Origin: Lysobacter stagni
Lineage (GTDB): Bacteria; Pseudomonadota; Gammaproteobacteria; Xanthomonadales; Xanthomonadaceae
Reading direction: 5' to 3'
Length of the DNA: 64,000 nucleotides
NCBI RefSeq assembly: GCF_030053425.1
Contig: NZ_JASGBI010000001.1
Span: forward strand, 1,806,001-1,870,000
In this document: piece by piece, positions 8,862 to 19,966 of the stretch
Position numbering within the stretch: the first letter of the stretch is position 1
Layout of the letters: the number at the start of each line of letters is the position of its first letter
The notes under the pieces: generated by a model
What the model saw: the letters and a program-made list of their open reading frames with translations, nothing else
Database searches by the model: none
What the model was told of the DNA's origin: nothing
Position numbers and translations under genes: made by a program

Positions 8862-9829
8862 GCGGTGCGTGCGGTGGCGGGCGCGACCATGCGCGCTTCG
8901 ATCGCGTCGAACAGGGCCGAGGCGATGTTGATGCCGAACTGCGCGTCCAGTTCGCGGATGCAGGTGGGGCTGGTGACGTTGACTTCGGTGAGGTAGTCGC
9001 CGATCACGTCCAGGCCGACGAACAGCATGCCGCGGCGCTTCATCTCCGGGCCCACCTGTGCGGCGATCCAGCGGTCGCGCTCGCTCAGCGGACGACCTTC
9101 GCCGCGACCGCCGGCGGCGAGGTTGCCGCGGAATTCGTCGCCCTGCGGAATGCGCGCCAGGCAGTAGTCCACCGGTTCGCCATCGACCAGCAGGATGCGC
9201 TTGTCGCCGTCGCTGATCTCCGGCAGGTAGCGCTGCGCCATCGCGAGGCTGTGGCCGCCCTGCGTCAGCGTTTCCAGGATCACGTTGAGGTTGGCTTCGC
9301 CGGCACGCGCGCGGAAGATCGAACGGCCGCCCATGCCGTCCAGCGGCTTGAGCACCGCTTCGCCGTGTTCGGCGACGAATGCCTTGAGCGTGGCCGCGTC
9401 ACGGCTCACCACCGTCGGCGGACAGCACTGCGGGAACAGCAGCGCGGCGAGTTTCTCGTTGTAGTCGCGCAGGCCCTGCGGGTCGTTCACGACCAGCGCG
9501 CCGGCGGTCTGCGCCAGGCCGAGCACCTGCGTGTCGTGGATGTATTCGCTGTCGACCGGCGGGTCCTTGCGCATCAGCACGACCTGGCCCGGGCCGAAGT
9601 GCAGCGTCTGGAAGGCGTCCAGCTCGAACCAGCCGTTCTTGTCGTCGCGCACCTGCAGCGGGGCGGCCAGCGCCTCGGCGGCGCCGTCGCGCACGGACAG
9701 CCCGCCCGGCCGGACGTACCACAGCCGGTGGCCACGGCGCTGTCCCTCCAGCAGCATGGCGAAGGTCGAGTCCTTGGCGATCTTGATCGACCCGATGGGG
9801 TCCATCACGACGACGATGTCGAGCGGCAT
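8858..9829 (-). CDS. gshB: Glutathione synthetase
   Basis: GshB joins gamma-glutamylcysteine and glycine using ATP, the last step of glutathione synthesis in the cytoplasm. The product starts MPLDIVVVMDPIGSIKIAKD, which is the typical GshB N-terminus, and continues with the ATP-grasp segments (LKPLDGMGGRSIF, RILLVDGEPVDYCLAR) and a C-terminal EVNVTSPTCIRELD. The ATG at 9829 gives 323 residues, close to E. coli GshB (316). The in-frame extension upstream to 10369 is rejected because it is not conserved in character and crosses the pilG promoter region. Confidence 0.96.
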   Translation of the reverse strand: MPLDIVVVMDPIGSIKIAKDSTFAMLLEGQRRGHRLWYVRPGGLSVRDGAAEALAAPLQVRDDKNGWFELDAFQTLHFGPGQVVLMRKDPPVDSEYIHDTQVLGLAQTAGALVVNDPQGLRDYNEKLAALLFPQCCPPTVVSRDAATLKAFVAEHGEAVLKPLDGMGGRSIFRARAGEANLNVILETLTQGGHSLAMAQRYLPEISDGDKRILLVDGEPVDYCLARIPQGDEFRGNLAAGGRGEGRPLSERDRWIAAQVGPEMKRRGMLFVGLDVIGDYLTEVNVTSPTCIRELDAQFGINIASALFDAIEARMVAPATARTA

Positions 9830-10241
9830 AGGCACGGCGGGGTGAAGAATGGCGCGATGGTAGCAGGCGATCCGGCCCCGCCCGGCGCGGATGGATGGAA
9901 ATCTGCGGTCCGTCGCGAGGCGGTCATCGGCCCCGGCGATACTGACTCGGGGGTGCCTCCGGCGAGGGTCGCGCAGACTGGAACCGGCGTCCCGGCTTGG
10001 CGCTTGGACGCTCGGAAAAGCCCGATATATCAGGTATATGCAACGTGCGTGCCCAGCTTCGCCCCGTGACCGGAACCCCGGTCCCCGCGATAGACCCGGT
10101 GGCGGCGCCGGCCCGACCGGTTCCGCGGCGCATTCAGCATGCCCGCTGTAAACGCTGCTTGACAGCGCAAGCCGGGATTGGAATAAAGGCGACTGGCGAA
10201 GTGCCTGCAAACACGCGGCATTCGCATGGGGGAATTCGAAA
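9830..10241. other. 412-bp divergent regulatory region between gshB and pilG
   Basis: No convincing gene lies here. It contains a good sigma-70-like promoter for the pil-chp operon (10159-10187). It also holds an isolated AT-rich inverted motif, ATATA-N5-TATAT, at 10025-10039. The pilG ribosome site (GGGGGAA) lies at about 10228-10234. Confidence 0.6.
10159..10187 (+). promoter_or_regulatory. Candidate sigma-70 promoter for the pil-chp operon
   Basis: A perfect -35 box TTGACA (10159-10164) is followed after exactly 17 bases by AATAAA (10182-10187), a four-of-six match to TATAAT. It lies about 55 bases before the pilG start in the right orientation. Confidence 0.55.
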
Positions 10242-10640
10242 ATGCTAGACGAGGTCCGCAACGGCAGCCTCGGCGGTCTCAAGGTCATGGTGATTGACGA
10301 CTCCAAGACCATCCGCCGAACCGCCGAGACGTTGCTCAAGCGCGAAGGCTGTGAGGTGGTTACCGCCACCGACGGCTTCGAAGCGCTGGCGAAGATCGCC
10401 GATCAACAGCCGCAGATCATCTTCGTGGACATCATGATGCCGCGGCTGGATGGCTATCAGACCTGCGCGCTGATCAAGAACAACCATCTTTTCAAGGGTA
10501 CGCCGGTCATCATGCTGTCCTCCAAGGACGGTCTGTTCGACAAGGCCCGTGGCCGCATCGTCGGCTCCGAGCAGTACCTGACGAAACCATTCACACGCGA
10601 AGAACTGCTCGACGCGATCCGCACGCACGTAAACGCCTGA
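10242..10640 (+). CDS. pilG: Twitching motility response regulator PilG
   Basis: This single-domain CheY-like receiver has 132 residues, with the acidic pair D19/D20, phospho-acceptor D63 (FVDIMMPRLDG) and the invariant lysine in YLTKPF. In type IV pilus systems PilG is phosphorylated by ChpA and promotes pilus extension and cAMP or motor control. It has no DNA-binding domain, and it is the first gene of the pil-chp operon behind a candidate promoter. The start is set by the GGGGGAA ribosome site. Confidence 0.95.
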   Translation: MLDEVRNGSLGGLKVMVIDDSKTIRRTAETLLKREGCEVVTATDGFEALAKIADQQPQIIFVDIMMPRLDGYQTCALIKNNHLFKGTPVIMLSSKDGLFDKARGRIVGSEQYLTKPFTREELLDAIRTHVNA

Positions 10641-10660
10641 ACCGGGGGGTAGGGCAAGAA

Positions 10661-11026
10661 ATGGCACGTATTCTTCTGATCGAGGATTCGCCGACCGATA
10701 CGGCGGTCCTGACCCAGCTCCTCGAGCGCAACGGTCACCAGGTCCTGGCCTCCGGCAATGCCGAGGACGGTATCGAGACCTGCAAGCGCGAGCAGCCCGA
10801 CCTGGTGATGATGGACGTCGTGCTCCCGGGCATGAACGGGTTCCAGGCCACGCGTGCGCTCTCGCGCGATGCGGCCACCAGCACCATTCCGGTGCTGATC
10901 GTCAGCACCAAGGGCATGGACACCGACAAGGCCTGGGGCATGCGCCAGGGCGCGCGGGACTACATCGTCAAGCCGCCGCGCGAGGACGAACTGATCGCGC
11001 GCATCAACGCGCTGCTGGGTGCCTGA
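10661..11026 (+). CDS. pilH: Twitching motility response regulator PilH
   Basis: This is a second stand-alone receiver (121 residues) with acidic E8/D9, phospho-acceptor D52 (MMDVVLPGMNG) and YIVKPP. In Pseudomonas PilH acts as phosphate sink or retraction-side regulator opposite PilG. It lies 20 bases after pilG and four bases before pilI. Confidence 0.95.
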   Translation: MARILLIEDSPTDTAVLTQLLERNGHQVLASGNAEDGIETCKREQPDLVMMDVVLPGMNGFQATRALSRDAATSTIPVLIVSTKGMDTDKAWGMRQGARDYIVKPPREDELIARINALLGA

Positions 11027-11030
11027 GTAG

Positions 11031-11639
11031 ATGTTGCAGTCGCCGTTCGACGTGCTGGTGGACTACGAGCGCCGCAGTTTGGCGCACGTGGTCGGCCTGC
11101 CCGAGCAGCTCGACGCGCCCGGTCTGTGGCGCGGCGTGGGCTACCGCATCGGCGCACGCCGGCTCGCATCGGGCTTCGGCGAGGTGCTGGAAATCCTGCC
11201 GTTGCCGCAGGTCACGCAGGTGCCGGGCGCACAGCCCTGGTTGCTGGGCCTGGCCAACGTCCGCGGCAACCTGCTGCCCATCGTCGACCTCAAGCAGTTC
11301 CTGGAGGGCGAGCGCACCGTTCTGCACGAGAGCCAGCGCATCCTGCTCGTCCGCCAGCCCGGCGGCGACGTGGCGGTGCTGATCGACGAGCTCTACGGCC
11401 AGCGCAGCTTCAACGAGCAGCACCGCGTCGAACTGGAGTCCGACCCGTCGGACGACAGCGCGCTGACAGCGCTCAGCCAGGGGCGTTACGCCAATTTCGT
11501 CGAGCGCGCCTACCGCCTCGAACCACACACGTGGGGCATCTTCAGCCTGGATCGGCTGGCCCGCACGCCCGAATTCCGCCAGGCGGCTTCCGAGATGCCG
11601 CATCGCATTAGCAGCACTACTTCCGAGGTCGAACCATGA
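11031..11639 (+). CDS. pilI: CheW-like adaptor PilI
   Basis: PilI couples the PilJ receptor to the ChpA kinase. The 202-residue product has the CheW fold with [20 protein letters not shown] and a [10 protein letters not shown] segment, as in the family. It begins just after pilH and ends with an ATGA overlap into pilJ. Confidence 0.93.
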   Translation: MLQSPFDVLVDYERRSLAHVVGLPEQLDAPGLWRGVGYRIGARRLASGFGEVLEILPLPQVTQVPGAQPWLLGLANVRGNLLPIVDLKQFLEGERTVLHESQRILLVRQPGGDVAVLIDELYGQRSFNEQHRVELESDPSDDSALTALSQGRYANFVERAYRLEPHTWGIFSLDRLARTPEFRQAASEMPHRISSTTSEVEP

Positions 11640-13657
11640 GCACTGTTATGGATAGCGCTGCCGGCAAGGGCCGCAGCCTTGGCGCCAACACCTGGCTGGT
11701 CGTGCTGGGCGTCTCGTTGCTTATCGTCGGCCTCAACACCGGTTACGCGACCTGGAAGGCGGCGCGCCTCGGTGGCGCCAGCTCGTCCGCCTCGGACCTG
11801 CAGGTGAACTCGCAGAAGCTCGCGGTGCAGGGCCAGGAGGCCGTCAGCGGCGACGCCGCCTCGTTCGCCGCGTTCAAGGAAACGCGCAACCAGATCGTCA
11901 AGGACGTCCAGCAGCTCAACGCCAACTTCGGCGACACCACGGGCGTCTCCGGTCCGATCCGGACCGTGTCCGACACCTGGGGCCCGCTGGGCAAGAGCGC
12001 CGACCAGGTGCTCGCCTCCGAGAAGGCCGTGCTGGCCCTGGCCGGCAACGCCGACAGCTTCACCAGCCGCGTGCCGCAGCTGCAGGCGCGCCTGGACGAA
12101 CTGGTCCGCGCGATGTCGGCTTCCGGTTCGCCGTCCTCGCAGGTCTACATCGCGCTGCGCCAGGTCGTGCTCTCGGGAACCATGTCCCGCCGCATCACGG
12201 AAATCCGCGCCGGCGGCAGCGGTGCCGCGCTCGCCGGTGAAGCGCTGGGCCGCGACGCCGCGGTGTTCGGCAACGTGCTGACGGGCCTGCGCAAGGGCGA
12301 CGCCGCGTTCGGCGTGACCCCGCTGGGCAACAGCAACGCACTTAACGCCCTCGGCCAGGCCGAGACCCTGTGGCTGGAGATGAAGAAGGACCTGGACGCG
12401 ATCCTGTCCTCGTCGCAGAACCTGTTCGCCGCGCAGGCCGCGGCTGAATCGATCACCGGCGGCTCCAACAAGCTGCTGACCGACAGCCAGGCGCTGTTCC
12501 AGGCGTTCACGGCCTTCGGCTCGCTGAAGGACACCAGCCTGCTGGGCAACCTGTGGGTCTCGATGATCTCCGGTGCCATCACGGTCATCGCGATTCTGTT
12601 CTTGATCGTGTCGATCAACCGCACCAACCGCCAGCGCTACCTGACCACGAAGGAACTCAACGACCGTAACCAGGAGGCGATCATGCGCCTGCTGGACGAA
12701 ATGGGTTCGCTCGCAGAAGGCGACCTGACCGTGAAGGCGACCGTGACCGAGGACATGACCGGCGCGATCGCGGACTCGATCAACTTCGCCGTCGAACAGC
12801 TGCGCAGCCTGGTGCAGACGATTACCGACACGTCGGTGCAGGTCGCCGCCAGCGCACAGGAAACGCAGGCCACCGCCATGCACCTGGCCGAGGCCGCCGA
12901 ACACCAGGCGCAGGAAATCAACTCCGCCTCCAGCCGTATCAGCGAAATCGCGGCCTCGATCAACCAGGTGTCGCGCAACTCGGCCGAATCGGCGGACGTG
13001 GCGCAGCGCTCGGTGCAGATCGCGACCAAGGGTGCGGGCGTCGTGCGCCAGACGATCGCGGGCATGGACAGCATTCGCGACCAGATCCAGGAAACCTCGA
13101 AGCGAATCAAGCGACTGGGTGAGTCGTCGCAGGAAATCGGCTCGATCGTGGAACTGATCAACGACATCTCGGAACAGACGAACATCCTGGCGCTGAACGC
13201 CGCAATTCAGGCGGCCTCGGCAGGTGAAGCGGGCCGCGGCTTCGCGGTCGTGGCCGACGAAGTGCAGCGACTCGCAGAACGCGCGTCCAACGCGACGAAG
13301 CGAATCGAAACGCTGGTCCAGACGATTCAGTCCGACACCAACGAAGCGGTGTCCTCGATGGAACAGACGACCTCGGAAGTGGTCGCCGGTGCACGACTGG
13401 CCGAAGACGCGGGCACGGCGCTGGGCGAGATCGAAAAGGTGTCGTCCGACCTGTCCAACCTCATTCAGGGCATCTCGAGCGCGGCGCAGCAGCAGTCCAG
13501 CGCGGCATCGAACATCACCGCGACGATGAACACCATCCAGTCGATTACCGCGCAGACCTCGCAGGGTGCGAACCAGACGGCGGCATCGATTGGAAACCTG
13601 GCGCAACTGGCCGCCGACCTTCGCCGCTCGGTCGCCGACTTCAAGCTGCCGGCCTGA
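11636..13657 (+). CDS. pilJ: Methyl-accepting chemotaxis protein PilJ
   Basis: PilJ is the membrane receptor of the pilus chemosensory array. It has two membrane segments (residues ~18-38 and ~305-325) around a periplasmic region with PilJ-type helical repeats. A HAMP-like stretch ([17 protein letters not shown]) and a long coiled-coil signalling domain follow, whose hairpin tip is [20 protein letters not shown] (from residue ~513). Length 673 matches PilJ. No pilK methyltransferase follows in the operon, so adaptation by methylation may be absent. Confidence 0.95.
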   Translation: MSTVMDSAAGKGRSLGANTWLVVLGVSLLIVGLNTGYATWKAARLGGASSSASDLQVNSQKLAVQGQEAVSGDAASFAAFKETRNQIVKDVQQLNANFGDTTGVSGPIRTVSDTWGPLGKSADQVLASEKAVLALAGNADSFTSRVPQLQARLDELVRAMSASGSPSSQVYIALRQVVLSGTMSRRITEIRAGGSGAALAGEALGRDAAVFGNVLTGLRKGDAAFGVTPLGNSNALNALGQAETLWLEMKKDLDAILSSSQNLFAAQAAAESITGGSNKLLTDSQALFQAFTAFGSLKDTSLLGNLWVSMISGAITVIAILFLIVSINRTNRQRYLTTKELNDRNQEAIMRLLDEMGSLAEGDLTVKATVTEDMTGAIADSINFAVEQLRSLVQTITDTSVQVAASAQETQATAMHLAEAAEHQAQEINSASSRISEIAASINQVSRNSAESADVAQRSVQIATKGAGVVRQTIAGMDSIRDQIQETSKRIKRLGESSQEIGSIVELINDISEQTNILALNAAIQAASAGEAGRGFAVVADEVQRLAERASNATKRIETLVQTIQSDTNEAVSSMEQTTSEVVAGARLAEDAGTALGEIEKVSSDLSNLIQGISSAAQQQSSAASNITATMNTIQSITAQTSQGANQTAASIGNLAQLAADLRRSVADFKLPA

Positions 13658-13676
13658 CCCGGGACAGGACAGGGGC

Positions 13677-13742
13677 ATGAACGTTTTCACCAACGGCCAC
13701 CGTAAACGGGGCCGCCTCGCCGCCATGCGAGGTGGACGATGA
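13677..13742 (+). CDS. Possible 21-codon coupling ORF between pilJ and chpA
   Basis: An ATG at 13677 behind an ACAGGGGC ribosome-like site opens a 21-codon frame ([21 protein letters not shown]) whose TGA overlaps the chpA ATG as ATGA. chpA also has its own AGGTGG site inside this frame. It occupies the place where pilK sits in Pseudomonas. It may be a translational coupling device or chance; no homologue is recognised. Confidence 0.3.
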   Translation: MNVFTNGHRKRGRLAAMRGGR

Positions 13743-16700
13743 CCGTGATGCGAGAGGCGATCGACACCACCACGCTGGGCTGGATCAAGCCCGAGCTGGA
13801 CGAGACATTGCGCCTGGCACAGCAGGAGATCGAGGCATACGCCGAGAATCCCGCCGACGTCAGCCGCATGCGCCACTGCGCCGACCAGTTGCACCAGGTG
13901 CACGGCACGCTGCGCATGGTCGAGCTCTATGCCCCGGCGATGGTCGCCGAGGAAATGGAGCGCCTGGCGCTCGCGCTGCAGCAGGGCAAAGTCGCCGATC
14001 GCGACGAAGCCTGCGCGGCGCTGATGCGCGGCGTGGTGCTGCTGCCGGACTATCTGGAACGCCTGCAGGGCGGCCATCGCGACATTCCGATCGTGCTGCT
14101 GCCGCTGCTCAACGAGCTGCGTGCCACGCGCGGCGAAGCGGGGCTCAACGAAAGCGTCCTGTTCTCGCCGGACCTGGACCGTCCGCTGCCTGCCAACCTG
14201 CCCAGTTCGGCGGCGATGCGCGGTGCCGCGTCGGCCAACCTGGCCGCGCTGCGCGATGCACTGGCGAACTGGCCTGAAGAGGGCACGCCGACCCAGACCG
14301 AGAAGCTCGCCGGCGCCATCGACGGCCTGCTCGGCGAAGTCGTGCTGGAACCCGTGCGCCGCATGCTGTGGGTGGCCTCGTCGGTCGCCGGCGCGCTGCG
14401 CGATGGCGCACTGCCGCCCACGCGCGCGCTGCGCCAGGCCTTCGGCGGCGTGGAGCGTGAAGCCCGCCTGATGCTGTCCGACGACGGCTTCGGCGCGCAC
14501 CGCGGCGAGCCCGCCGCGGAACCCACCCGCCAGCTGCTCTACCACGTCGCACACAGCGACGGGCGCCATCCGGCGCTTGACGACCTGCGCCACACCTTCG
14601 AACTCGCCGCGCACCTGCCCAGCGAGTCCGAGCTCGAACACGCCCGCGGCTCGCTCAGCGGCCGCAACCGCGCGTTGCTCGATACCGTGGCCGCAGCGAT
14701 CAAGGAAGACCTGCTGCGCGTGAAGGACGCGCTGGACCTGCACCTGCGCACCGGCCAGACCGACGTGGCGCAACTCAAGCCGCAGGTGGAAGCCCTCGGC
14801 CGCGTCAGCGACACGCTGGGCATGATGGGCCTGGGCGTCGCACGCACCGTGGTGCTGCAGCAACGCGATGCGATGCACGACATCACCTCGGGCAAGCGTC
14901 CGGCCGATGAGGGCGCGCTGCTCGATGTCGCCGGCGCGCTGCTCTACGTCGACGCCTCGCTGGACGACCAGGTCTCGCGCCTGGGCCTGCCCGACGACCG
15001 TGCGGAAGACGAAATGCTGGCCGGCGAGGCCCGCAAGGTTCTGGACGTGCTGGTGCGCGAGGCCATCGCCAACTTCGGCGATGCCCGCCAGGCCTTCGTG
15101 GCCTTCGTGGAAACCAACTGGGATCACGCCGAGCTGGCCGAAGTCCCGCGCGTGCTGGACGAAGTGTCCGGCGCGCTGCGCATGCTCGAGCTGCCACAGC
15201 CGGCCGATTACCTCACCGGTGTCAAGCGCTACACCGAGGTCGAGCTGATCGGCCGCAAGCGTGTGCCCAACGGCCAGCAGCTGGACACGCTGGCCGATGC
15301 GCTCGCCAGCCTGGAGTACTACCTGGAAGCGCTGCGCGAGCAGCGCCCCAACCGCAACAACATCCTGGACATCACGCGCCAGAGCCTGGAAACGCTGCGT
15401 TACTGGCCGCTGCCGGAATTCGACATCGCCGCCACGATGGCGCCGACCTCGCCGATCAGCCGCGAAGACCTGGCCAAGGTGCCGGACTTCGAACTGACCG
15501 ACGAGATCACGCTCGACGGCGCGGTGAAGTCGGCCGCGTTCGACGCGGCACTCCCGGCATCCGTCGCGGCACCGGTCGCGCCCGCCGCGCCGGCGCCCGT
15601 CGCACCGCCTGCACCCGCGCCCACTCCGGTCGCCGTGGCGACCACGCCGCAGCAGATCGCGGCCGGTGGCTTCGAACACAGCGACGACATCGACGACGAG
15701 ATCCGCGAGGTGTTCCTCGAGGAGCTCGACGAGGAGATCCGTCACCTCGGCGACCTGTTGCCGGTATGGCACGAGGCGCCGGAGGACAGCGAGCGCCTGC
15801 GTCCGATCCGTCGCGTCTTCCACACCCTCAAGGGCTCGGGTCGCCTCGTCGGCGCCAAGACCCTTGGCGAGTTCAGCTGGAAGATCGAGAACCTGCTCAA
15901 CCGCGTGCTCGACGGCACGCGTCCGGCCAGCCCGGCCGTGATCGGCCTGGTCGGCCACGCGTACACCGCGCTGCCGCAACTGCACGCCGCGCTGCGCAAC
16001 GAAGGCGCGATCACCGCCGACCTGGCGGCGATGGAAAGCCACGCCGATCGCCTCGCCGAAGGCGACGAAACGCATTACGTTCCCAGCGAGCGCAAGCCGG
16101 TGGAAGCCGCCGCGCCCGTCGTTGCGGTGGTGGAGCCGATCGTCGCCGCGGACCTCACGCTCGAGGCGGTCAACCTCGACATCCTCGACGCCGCATCGAT
16201 CGACGAAGGCTTCGAGGTCGAGGAAATCAGCTTCGAGGACGTGCCCGAACCGATCGCGTTCGACGCCTCGTCCCTGGTCGAAGAGGGCATGCCCGCCTCG
16301 GTCGACTCGGTCCTGCTGGAAATCCTCGACGCCGAAGTCAGCGGCCACCTGGCGACCATCGAGGAATGGCTCGCCATGCCGGAGCCGCGCGCCGTCGACG
16401 ACGGCCTGCAGCGCGCGTTCCACACGCTCAACGGCGCCTTCGCGATGACCGAAGTGCCGGTGATCACCGAGATCACCGGACCGACCGAGGTCTACGTCAA
16501 GCGCCTGCTCGCCTCCGGCCAGCCGGCCAGCGCCGAAGGCGTGGCCGCGATGACGGACGTCGCCGACGCGATCCGCCGCACGCTGGCAACGCTCAAGACC
16601 CCGGCGCCGCGCATCCCGGCCTTCGAGGGCCTGGCCGAGCGCATGCGCGCCCTGCGCGACAGCCTGCCGGATGCCCGTCAGGCCATGCCGGTCGACATCG

Positions 16701-19700
16701 ACGCCGAACCGGCGATCGCCTACACCGCCATCGACCTCAGCCAGTTCACCGATCTGGCCGAGGACATCGGTCCCGACATCGAGGATCCCTCGCACGCCGC
16801 GCGCGTCGAGGCGGAGCTGTCCGAAGCACGTCGCATCGAAGCCGAACGCGAGGCGATCGAAGTCGCCAACGCCGAACGCATCGATGTCGAACGCGTGGAA
16901 GCCGAGCGTTTCGCGCTGGAAGAACAGCAGCGCGAAGCCGAACGTCTCGCGCTGCTCAGGCGCGAGGAAGAGGCCCGCGCGCAGGCCGAACGCCTGGAGG
17001 CCGAACGTCTCGAAGCCCAGCGCCTGGAAGCCGAACGTGCGCAGGCCGAGCGCCTGGCCGCGGAACGTGCAGCCGCCGAGCTTGCCCAGGCGCAGCGTCT
17101 GGAAGCGGACCGCGCGCAGGCCGAACTCGCACAGGCCTCCGAACGCGCCGAAGCCGAACGCCGTGCTGCCGCCGAGCAGGCCGCCGCCGCGCAGCGCGCC
17201 GAAGCCGCGCGTTTGGAGCAGCAGCGCATCGAAGCGGAGCTGCTGGAAGCCGAACGCCTGGCCACCGAGCGTCTGGAGGCCGAACGCCTCGAAGCCGCGC
17301 GCCTGGTCGAAGAGGAGCAGGAATACGCGCGCCTCGAGGCCCAGTACGCCGAAGCCGACCGTGCGGCCCGCGAACAGCAGGCGACGATCGAAACCGCTCC
17401 GGTAGGCCACGCGACCTTCGCCGAACTGCCCAGCGCCAACGATCTGCCGGAGGTGGAGGAGGTCGCGTACGCGCCCGCCGCGCCGTCCGTGGACGAGCAG
17501 GAGCCGGCTGTTGCCGCGCTCATCGCGCAGGCGCTGGCCACCGCCGAGGATCCGGACGAAGCGCTCGACCTGAGCGAACTCGACCCGGAACTGGTCGACA
17601 TCTTCGTCGAGGAAGCCAGCGACCTGCTGGATCATTCCGACGGCCTGCTCGCGCAGCTGCGCGAGGCGCCGACCGAGCGCGAATCGCTGGTCGGTCTGCA
17701 GCGCGACCTGCACACCATCAAGGGTGGCGCGCGCATGGCCGGCATCATGGCCGTGGGCGAACTCGGCCACGCCATGGAATCGCTGCTCGAAGCGGTGGTG
17801 GAAAACCGCTGCGAACTGGGCCGCGATGGCGTGCCGCTGCTGGAGCGCGGTTTCGACCGCCTGCATGCGATGGTCACCCGTGTCGGCGAACGCCGCGCGA
17901 TCGCCATGCCCGATGCGCTCATCGCCGAGTTCGACGCGCGTTCGCGCGGCGAGACCACGCTCAAGGCCATCGCCTCGATGGCGGCCGCGCCGGTCGTCGC
18001 CAAGCCCGCGGTCAAGCCGGCAGCCAAGCCGGCGGCCGAAGCGCCCGCGCACGCGGATGTTCCGCATGCCGAGCTGCGTCCGCTGTCCGCGCCGATCAGC
18101 GACCAGCCGGCCGCCGACGAGGACGACATCGGTGTGCGTGCGCCGCAGGAACAGGTGCGCATCCGCGCCGACCTGCTCGACCGCCTCGTCAACTACGCCG
18201 GTGAAGTCGCGATCTATCGCGCCCGCCTGGAGCAGCAGCTGGGTGCGTTCCGTGGTGCGATCGCCGAAATGGCGGCCACCAACACCCGTATGCGCGACCA
18301 GCTGCGCCGACTGGAAATCGAAACCGAAGCGCAGATCGTCGCGCGTTACCAGCGCGAGGGCGACGACGGCGAGCAGGCATTCGATCCGCTCGAACTCGAC
18401 CAGTTCTCCACGCTGCAGCAGCTGTCGCGTGCGCTCGCGGAATCCGCGGCCGACCAGACCAGCCTGCAGACCACGCTCGACGACCTGACGCGTCAGTACG
18501 AAACGCTGCTGCTGCAACAGTCGCGCGTGAGCTCGGAGCTGCAGGAAGGCCTCATGCGCACGCGCATGGTGCCGTTCGACGGCCTGCTGCCGCGCCTGCG
18601 CCGCGTCGTGCGCCAGGCCTCGGGCGAACTGGGCAAGCATGTCGCGCTGAAGCTCGACGGTACCCAGGGCGAACTCGACCGCAACGTGCTCGAGCGCATG
18701 ACCGCGCCGCTGGAGCACATGCTCCGCAACGCCGTCGCGCACGGTCTGGAAACGCCGGACAAGCGCAAGAAGGCCGGCAAGTCCGAGGAAGGCACCATCC
18801 GGATCGCGGTGCGCCGCGAAGGTTCGGAAGTGGTGCTGGAAGTCGGCGACGACGGCGCTGGCCTGAACCGCGATGCCATCCTCAACCGCGGTCGCGAGCG
18901 CGGCCTGGTGCCGGACGGCGCCACGCTGTCCGACGCGGCCATCGACGCGCTGATCCTGGAACCGGGCTTCTCCACTGCCGAATCGGTCAGCCGACTGGCC
19001 GGCCGTGGCGTGGGCATGGACGTGGTCGCCAGCGAAGTCCGCCAGCTCGGCGGCACGCTGGACATCGCCTCCGTCCCCGGCAAGGGCGTCACCTTCACGC
19101 TGCGCCTGCCGCAGACGCTGGCGGTCACGCAGGCCGTGTTCGTGCGCATCGGCGAGACCACCTTCGCCGTGCCGATCGCATCGGTGCGCGGCGTGGGCCG
19201 CATCGCCCGCGATCGCCTGGACATGGTCGACGCGACCTACCGCTACGGCGGCGAGGACTACGCGGTGCACGACCTGGGCACGCTGGTCGGCCATGGCACC
19301 GCCAAGGCCGAAGGCGCGCTGCAGATGCCGCTGCTGATGATCCGTTCGGGTGACCTGCGCGCCGCCGTGTGCGTCGACCAGGTCATCGGCAACCGCGAAA
19401 TCGTGGTGAAGCCGGTCGGTCCGCAGGTCGCATCGGTGCCGGGCATCTTCGGCGCCACCATCATGGGTGACGGTCGCGTCGTGGTGATCCTCGACGTCGC
19501 ACCGCTGGTGCGTCGCCAGGCGCTGCTGCCGCGCGACCACGTCGCCGTGCCGGAAGTGCCGGTGGAAACCCGCCGCGTGCCGCTGGTCATGGTGGTCGAC
19601 GACTCGGTCACCATGCGCAAGGTCACCGGCCGCGTGCTCGAGCGCCACAACTTCGAGGTGCTCACCGCGAAGGACGGCATCGACGCGCTGGAACGCATGG

Positions 19701-19966
19701 CCGAACGCGTGCCGGACCTGATGCTGCTCGACATCGAAATGCCGCGCATGGACGGTTACGAGCTGGCCACCGCAATGAAGGGCGACTCGCGTCTGCGCGG
19801 CGTGCCCATCGTGATGATCACCTCGCGTACCGGCGACAAGCATCGCCAGCGCGCGTTCGAGATCGGTGTCGAGCGTTACCTCGGCAAGCCGTACCAGGAA
19901 CCGGAACTGATCCGCAACGTGTACGAACTGCTGGGCATCGAAGCAGGGGCCACGCGGAATGAGTGA
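13739..19966 (+). CDS. chpA: ChpA/PilL hybrid chemosensory histidine kinase
   Basis: This 2,075-residue CheA-type kinase controls PilG/PilH. The N-terminal FimL/Hpt-like domain has H52 in HQVHG. Further Hpt motifs are HTLKGSG (H695), HTLNGAF (H895, lysine replaced by Asn) and HTIKGGA (H1325). Then come the CheA dimerisation helices (~1473), an ATPase domain with [12 protein letters not shown] (~1660), DDGAGL (~1702) and GRGVGMDVV (~1755), a CheW domain (~1793-1930) and a C-terminal receiver with D1998. Residues ~1023-1213 are an almost uninterrupted Glu/Ala/Arg helix of EAERL-type repeats between Hpt domains, an odd insert. The number of Hpt domains is lower than in Pseudomonas ChpA. Confidence 0.94.
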   Translation: MTVMREAIDTTTLGWIKPELDETLRLAQQEIEAYAENPADVSRMRHCADQLHQVHGTLRMVELYAPAMVAEEMERLALALQQGKVADRDEACAALMRGVVLLPDYLERLQGGHRDIPIVLLPLLNELRATRGEAGLNESVLFSPDLDRPLPANLPSSAAMRGAASANLAALRDALANWPEEGTPTQTEKLAGAIDGLLGEVVLEPVRRMLWVASSVAGALRDGALPPTRALRQAFGGVEREARLMLSDDGFGAHRGEPAAEPTRQLLYHVAHSDGRHPALDDLRHTFELAAHLPSESELEHARGSLSGRNRALLDTVAAAIKEDLLRVKDALDLHLRTGQTDVAQLKPQVEALGRVSDTLGMMGLGVARTVVLQQRDAMHDITSGKRPADEGALLDVAGALLYVDASLDDQVSRLGLPDDRAEDEMLAGEARKVLDVLVREAIANFGDARQAFVAFVETNWDHAELAEVPRVLDEVSGALRMLELPQPADYLTGVKRYTEVELIGRKRVPNGQQLDTLADALASLEYYLEALREQRPNRNNILDITRQSLETLRYWPLPEFDIAATMAPTSPISREDLAKVPDFELTDEITLDGAVKSAAFDAALPASVAAPVAPAAPAPVAPPAPAPTPVAVATTPQQIAAGGFEHSDDIDDEIREVFLEELDEEIRHLGDLLPVWHEAPEDSERLRPIRRVFHTLKGSGRLVGAKTLGEFSWKIENLLNRVLDGTRPASPAVIGLVGHAYTALPQLHAALRNEGAITADLAAMESHADRLAEGDETHYVPSERKPVEAAAPVVAVVEPIVAADLTLEAVNLDILDAASIDEGFEVEEISFEDVPEPIAFDASSLVEEGMPASVDSVLLEILDAEVSGHLATIEEWLAMPEPRAVDDGLQRAFHTLNGAFAMTEVPVITEITGPTEVYVKRLLASGQPASAEGVAAMTDVADAIRRTLATLKTPAPRIPAFEGLAERMRALRDSLPDARQAMPVDIDAEPAIAYTAIDLSQFTDLAEDIGPDIEDPSHAARVEAELSEARRIEAEREAIEVANAERIDVERVEAERFALEEQQREAERLALLRREEEARAQAERLEAERLEAQRLEAERAQAERLAAERAAAELAQAQRLEADRAQAELAQASERAEAERRAAAEQAAAAQRAEAARLEQQRIEAELLEAERLATERLEAERLEAARLVEEEQEYARLEAQYAEADRAAREQQATIETAPVGHATFAELPSANDLPEVEEVAYAPAAPSVDEQEPAVAALIAQALATAEDPDEALDLSELDPELVDIFVEEASDLLDHSDGLLAQLREAPTERESLVGLQRDLHTIKGGARMAGIMAVGELGHAMESLLEAVVENRCELGRDGVPLLERGFDRLHAMVTRVGERRAIAMPDALIAEFDARSRGETTLKAIASMAAAPVVAKPAVKPAAKPAAEAPAHADVPHAELRPLSAPISDQPAADEDDIGVRAPQEQVRIRADLLDRLVNYAGEVAIYRARLEQQLGAFRGAIAEMAATNTRMRDQLRRLEIETEAQIVARYQREGDDGEQAFDPLELDQFSTLQQLSRALAESAADQTSLQTTLDDLTRQYETLLLQQSRVSSELQEGLMRTRMVPFDGLLPRLRRVVRQASGELGKHVALKLDGTQGELDRNVLERMTAPLEHMLRNAVAHGLETPDKRKKAGKSEEGTIRIAVRREGSEVVLEVGDDGAGLNRDAILNRGRERGLVPDGATLSDAAIDALILEPGFSTAESVSRLAGRGVGMDVVASEVRQLGGTLDIASVPGKGVTFTLRLPQTLAVTQAVFVRIGETTFAVPIASVRGVGRIARDRLDMVDATYRYGGEDYAVHDLGTLVGHGTAKAEGALQMPLLMIRSGDLRAAVCVDQVIGNREIVVKPVGPQVASVPGIFGATIMGDGRVVVILDVAPLVRRQALLPRDHVAVPEVPVETRRVPLVMVVDDSVTMRKVTGRVLERHNFEVLTAKDGIDALERMAERVPDLMLLDIEMPRMDGYELATAMKGDSRLRGVPIVMITSRTGDKHRQRAFEIGVERYLGKPYQEPELIRNVYELLGIEAGATRNE
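16805..17380 (+). repeat. Coding repeat tract for charged helix in ChpA
   Basis: About 575 bases inside chpA are built of degenerate GAAGCCGAACGCCTG-like units that encode runs of [19 protein letters not shown] type. The array is in frame throughout and looks like repeat expansion of a short helical unit. It is not a CRISPR or mobile repeat because units differ at third positions and have no constant spacing. Confidence 0.8.

Noticed and set aside
16805..17380. Possible CRISPR or DNA-level satellite array
   Set aside because: Units vary at third codon positions, stay in the chpA frame and have no unique spacers; it is a protein repeat.
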